Below, one piece after another: positions 1 through 6,426 of a stretch of DNA of 43,289 bases (its first letter is position 1; every line of letters begins with the position of its first letter). The DNA is from Myxococcota bacterium (GTDB lineage Bacteria; Myxococcota_A; Polyangia; JAAYKL01): contig JASJCT010000063.1 in NCBI GenBank assembly GCA_030065855.1, forward strand, positions 1 through 43,289. Reading direction: 5' to 3'. A program made the translations under genes and the position numbers. The notes beneath the pieces were generated by a model. It searched no databases. It saw only the letters and a list, made by a program, of their open reading frames with translations, and had not been told where the DNA came from.

Positions 1-93
1 CCCCTTTGAAAAAGGGGGATTAAGGGGGATTTCGTTGCATATGCCGCGTCCATTTTATGATGAAATCCCCCCTGCCCCCTTTTTCAAGGGGGA
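1..93. repeat. Hairpin-type dispersed repeat, copy 1
   Basis: A near-palindromic element whose two arms carry runs of CCCCCTTT/AAAGGGGG and GGGGGATTT/AAATCCCCC around a short unique centre. The left arm starts at or before the window edge, so it may be cut. A second copy in the same arrangement lies at 16503-16598 with a different centre. It has no coding capacity, so it is most like a MITE or REP-type element; repeats with this G/C-run dyad are common in deltaproteobacterial genomes (from memory). It could also work as a transcription terminator, because each arm folds on its own. Confidence 0.75.
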
Positions 94-170
94 GTTTTGC
101 TCTGATTTACTCTTTTTTTTTCAATTTACAAACACCCGCTAAGGAACGAAGCAGGGCAGACGACCCGGTC

Positions 171-341
171 GGAACAGCTCTTTGATTATTAGAATCGCCT
201 TCCGAGCACTCCGGAACGGCTTTTTGATTATTAGAATCGCGTTTGGAACTGGTCCGGAACGGCTTTTTGATTATTAGAATCGCGTTTGGAACTGGTCCGG
301 AACGGCTTTTTGATTATTAGAATCGCCTTCCGAGCACTTCC
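171..341. repeat. Four tandem copies of a 42-43 bp unit
   Basis: Units start at 171, 213, 256 and 299, each with GGAAC followed by a core ending TTTGATTATTAGAATCGC. The core is nearly invariant. The unit ends come in two types: copies 1 and 4 carry CTTCCGAGCACT and copies 2 and 3 carry GTTTGGAACTGGTCC. There are no unique spacers, so it is not a CRISPR array. No open frame is apparent. The array lies just past the 3' end of the minus-strand gene at 406-1131. The rest of 1-405 holds the hairpin repeat and nothing else recognised. Confidence 0.85.
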
Positions 342-405
342 ACGCGCTATTTAGAGATGTTTTACATTGCGCCTGGTTCGGTTGGCAGCGATGTTGAGGG
401 GGAGA

Positions 406-1131
406 TCAGCCCAATGCTGCATCTGGATCGGTTATCTGGCCGGGCTTGCTCTTGACCGGCCTTACCCGGTCTGCAAGCAGTTGTTCGCCTGCGATGCACA
501 ACATCGCACTGACCAACCCTGCGGTTTTTGAGAATACCGCGTCGTAAGCCTCGATGGCGCGGTGTTTAGCCGATAGGGTCTGTTCCGCCTCCCGGACTTC
601 GGTGTTGGTATTCTTTAGGGCTGTGTCTAATTTGGCAAGGGGATCGGAGATCTTTTGTTTCCACGGGCCAGGATCAAAGGTCATGCCCTCGAACCTGGGA
701 TGGGGTCTGTCGGTTTTGTCTATGCGATCGAGGATCCGCTGCCCCAGACGGTGCAACATAACCGGGTCTTCGGGAGTCTCGCCCTCATAGCCGAGGGATG
801 CAACGTATGAAGCGCCGAACATGGTGCGGGTCAGATCCCTGAAATCCACGAATACATTCCGAATTTGGTCTGCGGCAGCATCGCGGGCAGCGCGATGTGC
901 CGGATCATCGTCCAGCTCGGCGATATGGGCCTCGTCTGCGGTCACCATGGCGCGGGTGGCGGTTTTGAGTGCCTCTGCCGAGGCGTCCATGAGTTGTTCA
1001 GCGGCAACGCCAAAGTCACGGCCGAGCAGCTCGGTCATGCCAGTTCCTACCTTGGATTTGTGCGTATGCGCAGCAGCGATCACCTTTGATGCCGATTTCT
1101 GACGATCGACAACCATCTTGGAAACTTCCAT
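406..1131 (-). CDS. Hypothetical helical protein, paralogue of the gene at 42321-43088
   Basis: Not a family I recognise. The 241-residue product is predicted soluble and mostly alpha-helical, with no signal peptide or membrane segment. The start at 1131 is chosen because GGAGGG lies 4-5 bases upstream of that ATG; an in-frame ATG further up has no such site. It shares blocks with the gene at the other end of the window in the same order: AMVTA followed by a D/N-P-x-x-R-A-R-D helix, an LGY/F-x-G-x-TP-x-DP segment, a REAE helix leading into AIEA-Y/F-D, and a GExxLAxxVRP-like tail ending in basic residues. The shared order implies true paralogy. It stands alone on its strand, with tandem repeats past its 3' end. 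The function is unknown. Confidence 0.75.
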   Translation of the reverse strand: MEVSKMVVDRQKSASKVIAAAHTHKSKVGTGMTELLGRDFGVAAEQLMDASAEALKTATRAMVTADEAHIAELDDDPAHRAARDAAADQIRNVFVDFRDLTRTMFGASYVASLGYEGETPEDPVMLHRLGQRILDRIDKTDRPHPRFEGMTFDPGPWKQKISDPLAKLDTALKNTNTEVREAEQTLSAKHRAIEAYDAVFSKTAGLVSAMLCIAGEQLLADRVRPVKSKPGQITDPDAALG

Positions 1132-1274
1132 TGGTCCCTCCATTTTCAAAACAGGTCTTTGTGAACCCGGACAGGTTAGGGTAGCGATCCCGGGGTGTCA
1201 ATGCCAAATTTTGGGAGCAGCTGTCACTATCGGGAGAAATAATCCTACCCTGCTGAGGTCAACTATTAGTATTG

Positions 1275-1300
1275 TTGACATGCGATAATTGGTCTATTCT
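1275..1300 (+). promoter_or_regulatory. Tentative promoter for the 1335-3864 gene pair
   Basis: A perfect TTGACA lies at 1275-1280, 55 bases before the ATG at 1335. The best -10-like hexamer after it, TATTCT at 1295-1300, has a short 14-base spacer, so this is a weak call. The rest of 1132-1334 shows nothing else clear. Confidence 0.3.
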
Positions 1301-1334
1301 GGTATTAAGTCTTTACGAACTATGAGGTATGTTG

Positions 1335-1916
1335 ATGTGGAAACGATTCCCCCTTGGTTCTATCGTCTGCCTGATGCTGGCCATCAATGCTGAACCCATA
1401 ACTGCCGCTGCCGCAAAAGAGAAAGCACCTACAAGGCAGCAGCTCGTAGACGCATATGAGGTTGAATACGACCTCTGGAAAGCGTCTGCTGAGTTGACCA
1501 TCGCCAAGCGAAAGAAGTTTGTGCGTCCCCTGGTGATACTCGGTGTCGGCAGCACTGCGTCATTCGTGGTCAGCATCATCATGTTCAAAAAGGCCATTGA
1601 AGAAGACAAAATCGCCAGGCAATACCATGAAAAGTGGACATACCAAACCAACGAGGACTTGCGGAAAGAATTTAAAGAGATCGGCGAGGAAGCCGAGGTT
1701 AAACGAAACGTAACCTACACCTTGGGAATGATATCCGCGTCTCTCGGCACTGCCGCCTTCCTGACCAGTGTGACCTTGCTGGCATTCGTTATGCCCCGGG
1801 CCCCCGAAGCCCCGACGCCGCCACCCGGCGTTAGGCCAAAACAGCTCTCAAAGATTCGGGTCGCACCCGTGTTTAGCAGCCAACTGGTGGGTATCGGCAT
1901 TGAGGGGAGGTTTTAA
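1335..1916 (+). CDS. Hypothetical exported membrane protein
   Basis: The 193-residue product starts with a signal peptide or first membrane helix (residues about 5-24, ending in an Ala-rich cleavage-like site). A charged, probably coiled stretch follows, then two hydrophobic segments near residues 67-84 and 132-153, a Pro-rich linker and a C-terminal end with alternating hydrophobic residues finishing in GRF. The start at 1335 is preferred over the ATG at 1329 because GAGG at 1324-1327 is 7 bases upstream of it and only 1 base from the other. The C-terminal pattern (R-V-x-P-V, then Gly-rich hydrophobics and a terminal Phe) recalls the end of the TPR-PEGA protein at 24722-25906. The next gene follows after 4 bases, so the two are probably co-transcribed. 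No function can be assigned. Confidence 0.75.
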   Translation: MWKRFPLGSIVCLMLAINAEPITAAAAKEKAPTRQQLVDAYEVEYDLWKASAELTIAKRKKFVRPLVILGVGSTASFVVSIIMFKKAIEEDKIARQYHEKWTYQTNEDLRKEFKEIGEEAEVKRNVTYTLGMISASLGTAAFLTSVTLLAFVMPRAPEAPTPPPGVRPKQLSKIRVAPVFSSQLVGIGIEGRF

Positions 1917-1920
1917 TTAA

Positions 1921-3864
1921 ATGAGCAATGGCAACTGTATCAAGCAATATCTCTGGTTAATTTATTCAGTAGCGCTCGCAGCGGGGAGTATCGGATGCAT
2001 CGAAGATCTGACTTTTTCAAGTGAATCTCATATATGCAGAGATTGTCGAGATTGTGAAAGATGCGTCATATATACAAATGTCGATAACAATTCGGTCGAT
2101 CATGAATGCGTACCAGCTGATCTCCGAGCGTACACGAAGTGCGGTACCGACGGTAACGTCTACTGGTACGATTCATGTGACAACATTGGTAAAAAACCCG
2201 CAAGGCTCTGCCCCCAAAACAGTCACTGTGCTCAACTCTCCACAACCGAAGCTGTCTGTGAGTGCATCCACGAATGGACCGGGTATAGCTGCAATAACTG
2301 CCCTGGCAACTGGGATCCGGACAAAAACTGCGCACAATGCATCGACGGCTGGGATCCGGACAAAAACTGTGCGCAATGCTTGGAAAATTGGGACAGTCAA
2401 ACCGACTGTAAATCTTGCTTGACATACTGGGATATCACGACAGATTGCACTTCATGCCTCGGCAACCGGGATCCGGATAAAAACTGTGAGGATTGTCTCG
2501 GCAACTGGGATCTAGGTAAGAACTGCACTGAATGCCGAAACGGCTGGACTGGCGACAACTGTGAAATCTGCCCCGATGGATGGGATCCAGATCAGGATTG
2601 CATCGAAGTGTGCGGCAACGGTCAAATTACCGAGTCCGAGGAATGCGACGATAGCAACGTAATATCCTGGGATGGTTGTAACGCATGTAATATTGGCGAG
2701 TTTCAGGTTAATACCTATACCCTTGGAGTCCAAGGCATACCCGATGTAGCGATTGCATCTGACGGTCGTTTTCTCGTGGTGTGGGAGAGCGATGGTCAAG
2801 ATGGCAGCGAATCGGGGATATTCGGTCAGCGCTTCGATGTCAGCGGGTACCCAGAGGGAGATGAATTTCAGGTCAATACCTACACTGCTGATGCTCAAAA
2901 GAGACCTGCTGTGGCAATGACCCCAGACGGTGCCTTTGTTGTAGTGTGGGAGAGCGATGGCCAGGACGGCAGCGATACCGGGATATTCGGTCAGCGCTTT
3001 AACAATAGTGGAGAGCCGGAAGGAAATGAGTTTCAAATAAACACCTATGCAACTTCAAACCAACAGAACCCAGCTGTGGCAATGGCCTCAGACGGCCGCT
3101 TTGTCGTTGTTTGGGATAGTGCTGATCAAGACGCTATCGCAAATGACGTATTTGGTCGACGATTCGATGAGAACGGCGATCCATTGGAAAGCGAATTTCA
3201 AGTAAACGCTTACACCGATGATGAACAGCAGCACCCTGCTGTGGCAATGGCATCAGACGGTCGTTTTCTCGTTGTCTGGGGTAGCAAGGGTCAAGATGGC
3301 AGCGGATATAGGGTCTTGGGTCAGCGTTTTGACGCTAACGGGAATCTAGATGACGTTGAAATTCAACTGAACGAGCAAACAGCCAGCCGTCAACAGCGTC
3401 CCACTGTAGCTATGGCATCAGACGGCATTTTCGTGGTTGCTTGGGAGTCTTTTAACGTGGTTAGCAATAAGGGCTATGAAGTCCTTGCTCAACGCTTTAA
3501 CGAAAATGCTAGCCCAATTGGGAGTGAGTTTCGTGTCAATAGCTTTAATCATCTGGATCAAGATCATCCATCAGCTGCTATGGCTGGGAATGGCCTGTCT
3601 ATAATTGTTTGGCAAAGTATATACCGTTCTAGCGTAAGGGGGCAGCGCTATGATCAGGTCGGATCCGTGAATGGTTATAATTTTACAATCAATACCTATG
3701 AGCTTGCTATCCAGGACTCCCCTGCCGCGGCAATGGCAGCGGATGGTCGCTTTGTCGTGGTTTGGCAGAGCGGCAGCCAGGATGGCAGCGACGCAGGCAT
3801 CTTTGCCCAGCGTTATGATGCAGCAGGCAATCCGCTGGGCGTATTGCCTTGGCCGGGTGATTAG
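1921..3864 (+). CDS. Cys-rich repeat lipoprotein with seven propeller-like repeats
   Basis: A 647-residue surface or periplasmic protein. The N-terminal signal ends at Cys26 in a GSIGC context, a plausible lipobox. Residues about 129-230 hold eight units of about 13 residues with the pattern W-D-x4-C-x2-C. A myxobacterial-type Cys-rich repeat follows (CGNGQ, EECDD, DGC near residues 235-258). Residues about 260-640 are seven repeats of about 55 residues, each with EFQVNTY, a P-x-VAMASDGRF-VVVW strand pair, a D/S-rich turn and a GQRFD strand. Seven such units would suit a seven-bladed beta-propeller; that is inference. The ribosome site GAGGGGAGG lies at 1902-1910, inside the end of the upstream gene. 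The protein probably binds a partner at the cell surface, but the ligand is unknown. The Cys-rich repeat points to Myxococcota. Confidence 0.85.
   Translation: MSNGNCIKQYLWLIYSVALAAGSIGCIEDLTFSSESHICRDCRDCERCVIYTNVDNNSVDHECVPADLRAYTKCGTDGNVYWYDSCDNIGKKPARLCPQNSHCAQLSTTEAVCECIHEWTGYSCNNCPGNWDPDKNCAQCIDGWDPDKNCAQCLENWDSQTDCKSCLTYWDITTDCTSCLGNRDPDKNCEDCLGNWDLGKNCTECRNGWTGDNCEICPDGWDPDQDCIEVCGNGQITESEECDDSNVISWDGCNACNIGEFQVNTYTLGVQGIPDVAIASDGRFLVVWESDGQDGSESGIFGQRFDVSGYPEGDEFQVNTYTADAQKRPAVAMTPDGAFVVVWESDGQDGSDTGIFGQRFNNSGEPEGNEFQINTYATSNQQNPAVAMASDGRFVVVWDSADQDAIANDVFGRRFDENGDPLESEFQVNAYTDDEQQHPAVAMASDGRFLVVWGSKGQDGSGYRVLGQRFDANGNLDDVEIQLNEQTASRQQRPTVAMASDGIFVVAWESFNVVSNKGYEVLAQRFNENASPIGSEFRVNSFNHLDQDHPSAAMAGNGLSIIVWQSIYRSSVRGQRYDQVGSVNGYNFTINTYELAIQDSPAAAMAADGRFVVVWQSGSQDGSDAGIFAQRYDAAGNPLGVLPWPGD
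2305..2610 (+). repeat. Eight coding repeats of about 39 bp (13 residues)
   Basis: In-frame repeat inside the lipoprotein gene. Each unit encodes W-D-x4-C-x2-C with two or three linking residues. Units 1, 2 and 5 are nearly identical in the WDPDKNC (RDPDKNC in unit 5) stretch, while the others have diverged, which suggests recent duplication of some units. Unit 7 is shortened by one residue (GWTGDNC). Confidence 0.8.
2698..3840 (+). repeat. Seven coding repeats of about 165 bp (55 residues)
   Basis: In-frame repeat in the same gene. Each unit starts with EFQVNTY or a variant and contains VAMASDGRF-VVVW and a GQRFD/AQRYD strand. Units 1 and 2 are closest to each other and unit 6 is the most diverged and shortest. 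The last unit again resembles the first ones, as seen in closed propellers. Confidence 0.8.
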
Positions 3865-3887
3865 GCGCCATCAGGGAGATTACAATG

Positions 3888-4436
3888 CTATTTCCAAAAC
3901 ACGGTAAAATGGGCTTTGTTTTCCTTTAAGATGAACATACACTTCACGTCGCGCTTGTCGTGCAACCGGGCGGTCTCCTGGTAGAACCCGCTGGCCACAT
4001 AGAGATCAGTTTCAGCATACCTCGGCTTGTTGCTTTGGACGATATCGCACCCGCGTTGGTTCTCGTGCATCTCCACTTCGATTTTGCCGAGGTTGTAAAG
4101 CATGTGATGTAGCTGCGATATCTTCTGTAAAAATCGACCGTAATCCCCGCTGATGATGAATGATCGATATGTCGTATAAAGTGCCTTTTTCGCAGATGCT
4201 GCACCGATATCTTCCAGCTTGGACGGGTCGTTATTAAAATAGGTCTTCGATATGTATTCCAGAACCTCTACATAGGTGTCATACGGATACCAGGAAACAT
4301 TGAGAATGGGGAAAAGGGTCTTGTGGCGTTCTCGGAAGTGCTGGGCCATGGACGCCTTTGCTGGTGGGCCATAGTGCTCACTAACATAGTCGAATTTCGT
4401 GCGGATAGAACTCCCCTTAACGCAATATATCGTCAT
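3888..4436 (-). CDS. DUF2378 (TIGR02265-like) family protein
   Basis: A 182-residue soluble protein. Its layout resembles the Myxococcales-restricted DUF2378 family: an N-terminal VKGSSIRTKFDYV segment, a PxxxxYG/HYGP turn, a central SWYPYDTYVEVLEYI helix, a conserved Gly-Ala region (DIGAASAKKALYTTYRSF), an LHHMLYNLGKIE segment, and a C-terminal ASGFYQ...KCMFILKENKAHFTVFWK strand region ending in Trp. The ATG at 4434-4436 has GAGGA three bases upstream. It is transcribed alone, converging with the lipoprotein gene only 23 bases away. The family's biochemical role is not known to me. Assignment rests on remembered motif layout, not on a search. Confidence 0.55.
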   Translation of the reverse strand: MTIYCVKGSSIRTKFDYVSEHYGPPAKASMAQHFRERHKTLFPILNVSWYPYDTYVEVLEYISKTYFNNDPSKLEDIGAASAKKALYTTYRSFIISGDYGRFLQKISQLHHMLYNLGKIEVEMHENQRGCDIVQSNKPRYAETDLYVASGFYQETARLHDKRDVKCMFILKENKAHFTVFWK

Positions 4437-4477
4437 TTGTCCTCATTATTGAGCATTCTCAGTTGGATTTAATATCC

Positions 4478-5332
4478 CTATTGGGGAACGCTGATAGGAA
4501 TATCCGCTGCACAGCGCCCGATGAGAAATCCACTCAATACACCCAGCTCAGCTGAAACCTCGATGTCCCAGTCACTGACCTTGTCTACAGCGCAAACACC
4601 AACCGTGTATTCACCTGGCGTTGCAAACACATCCACACCAAGGGCCAAAGTGCCGCCACTTTTTAGCCGCGCCCATTTCGAGCCGTCAAAGTGGGCGTCT
4701 GTAAAATCAAAATTCTTGTAGACCAGCACACCAGTGGCGCTATTGAAAATGCTGACAATGCCATAGCGGGCCAGTGGCGTCCAACCGATCTCAGCTGTAT
4801 CACCGGCAAACGCAGGTACTTTGATCATGAAGGAAGACACCTCCTCGCTCGGCGCTGTCATCACCGCGGTAAAGTTGCCGCCGGCCACTTGATCTGCGGC
4901 ACTGACATCGTCGAGTTCAAAGCAAAACTGGTATGTAGCGCCTGGGACATAGATCAGCGCCGGATTATCAATACTCGATGCCGTATAGTGCCCCGGCGTC
5001 GTTAGCTGCAACGGTACCTCGGCCCCATTGGCCATGCGCACTTTGGGATTGACCGCCGTGTCTACAAACTGATGGGGATTGACGTTGGTGCTGATCAACA
5101 CCAACTCAGCTGTCACCTGACCATCTGCTGTTTCGAGCAAGGTGGTCACTGCCTGCACAGGTGACAACAGGGTCTCATTCGCCTCTTCACTCCCACACCC
5201 CTGTTTGGCACCGGGAAACAGACCGAGTGCAACTACGGCAATAACGATTCTTTTGGCGATAGTGCTTAATTTGGGATCCATGCCAAGTATCCTTTCTTCT
5301 AATGATCCTGGGGCGTTGCAATGCGTTTGCAT
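4478..5332 (-). CDS. Hypothetical lipoprotein
   Basis: The 284-residue product has a basic N-terminus, a hydrophobic segment (RIVIAVVALGLFPG) and a Cys in KQGCGSEE, an imperfect lipobox. The mature part is beta-rich, with runs such as LVLISTNVNPHQF and GEYTVGVCAV, compatible with immunoglobulin-like folds; no named domain is recognised. Two starts compete. The ATG at 5332 has a perfect AAGGAGG five bases upstream but puts about 25 extra residues before the signal. The ATG at 5281 has AAGGA at 8 bases and gives a normal signal peptide. Four Cys remain in the mature protein (one in QFCFELDD, one in VGVCAV, one in GRCAADI, plus the anchor). It is a single gene between the DUF2378 and Rpn genes. 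The function is unknown. Confidence 0.7.
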   Translation of the reverse strand: MQTHCNAPGSLEERILGMDPKLSTIAKRIVIAVVALGLFPGAKQGCGSEEANETLLSPVQAVTTLLETADGQVTAELVLISTNVNPHQFVDTAVNPKVRMANGAEVPLQLTTPGHYTASSIDNPALIYVPGATYQFCFELDDVSAADQVAGGNFTAVMTAPSEEVSSFMIKVPAFAGDTAEIGWTPLARYGIVSIFNSATGVLVYKNFDFTDAHFDGSKWARLKSGGTLALGVDVFATPGEYTVGVCAVDKVSDWDIEVSAELGVLSGFLIGRCAADIPISVPQ

Positions 5333-5396
5333 ACTAGCCTCCTTTGGAGTCTCAATCAATGGGTATACGCTTTGGAATAGGTGATTAGGAACGGAC

Positions 5397-6341
5397 TTAA
5401 TCGAGGAGTTGTTTGACGTCTTCTTGGGATAATTCTGTCATTTCAGTGACTTGAGATATGGGCATACCAGCGGCGATCATCTTCTGAGCAACGCGAAGGC
5501 GGGCCGCTTTGTTGCCCTCGGCCTTGCCCTCGGCACGGCCCCTGGCTTCACCCTCAGCAATACCTTTGGCTTTGCCTCTAGCCTCCAGTTGCTCAATCCA
5601 TTGGTCAACATTTCTCTCTAACATGGCCCGTACCTCTTTAGCTCCCTTGGCCGTATCGAAGATGTCATCGACATCCACATTACCTTTAAAATATACATGA
5701 TTGAGATAAACCGCAAAAGCCCTTTGTAATTCGATATTGTCGCCTATCCATTCGAACAATCGCTTGATAAGCTTCTCACCCATATCCACAAGGGGCGTTT
5801 TCTCTAATTGAAACAGCACTGCAATTAAATTCTTGAGCGATGCGAGCTCGGCATGCGCATACGCGCCCTCGTCAATGAGTAAGTATTGAAGACGTGGGCT
5901 CAACCTCGCCAAACGGCCGGGGATATTTTCTATCAAGTCAAATATCTCGGTCGCCGCGGTCCACCTAGGCTCGCCATTATACAATACGATCGGCAATACT
6001 GGCGGCAGCTTGCCGCTGCTGGTGAGTTGCTCACCGCGCACCAAATCTTGATAGAGCAGCCCGAGGTACGTCAAAATCCGAACCGCCATAAATTTCTCTT
6101 CTTTAGACTGAAACTCCAGCAAGATGTATAAATATAGCCACTCATCGCCGAACCGAGCCCGCCAGATCACATCATCGTGGCGCTCCCGCAGATCATCAGA
6201 CACATAACTGGCGGCGACCTTTTCAAGCGTCTCAAAGTCAAGTCGTTTCACCCAATCCTCGCGCACAAAGCTTTCGATCAGCTCCCTGACCATGCGGGGA
6301 TGAGAAAAAATAAGCTTGTAACTGTGATCGTAGTCCATCAT
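5397..6341 (-). CDS. Rpn-family PD-(D/E)XK nuclease / putative transposase-like protein
   Basis: The 314-residue product begins with DHSYKLIFSHPRMVRELIESF, a typical opening of the Rpn/YhgA-like family (Transposase_31 clan). Its nuclease core shows Asp57 in HDDVIWR and Glu76-Phe-Gln78 in LLEFQSK, the D...E-x-Q form of the PD-(D/E)XK motif. The family includes E. coli RpnA-E, DNA endonucleases linked to RecA-independent recombination (established). The C-terminus (residues about 255-285) is a run of short A/G-K/R-x-E-G repeats, followed by an alpha-helical tail often seen in this family. Two ATG codons abut at 6341 and 6338 and cannot be told apart. No terminal inverted repeats or target duplications were seen, so it is not called as a mobile element. 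Confidence 0.85.
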   Translation of the reverse strand: MMDYDHSYKLIFSHPRMVRELIESFVREDWVKRLDFETLEKVAASYVSDDLRERHDDVIWRARFGDEWLYLYILLEFQSKEEKFMAVRILTYLGLLYQDLVRGEQLTSSGKLPPVLPIVLYNGEPRWTAATEIFDLIENIPGRLARLSPRLQYLLIDEGAYAHAELASLKNLIAVLFQLEKTPLVDMGEKLIKRLFEWIGDNIELQRAFAVYLNHVYFKGNVDVDDIFDTAKGAKEVRAMLERNVDQWIEQLEARGKAKGIAEGEARGRAEGKAEGNKAARLRVAQKMIAAGMPISQVTEMTELSQEDVKQLLD

Positions 6342-6426
6342 CGCAACCCGTACTATGCTTTGAGCCGTTATTAATTAAACTGGGTGCCCCTCAAAGCGAG
6401 CCGTTCCTTTTAAACTGATCGGTGCT

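Noticed and set aside
171..341. Possible CRISPR array
   Set aside because: The units are contiguous with no unique spacers, and no cas genes are near.
2512..3036. Open frame antisense to the repeat lipoprotein
   Set aside because: It exists only because repeated codons lack stops in that frame; the sense protein is strongly patterned.
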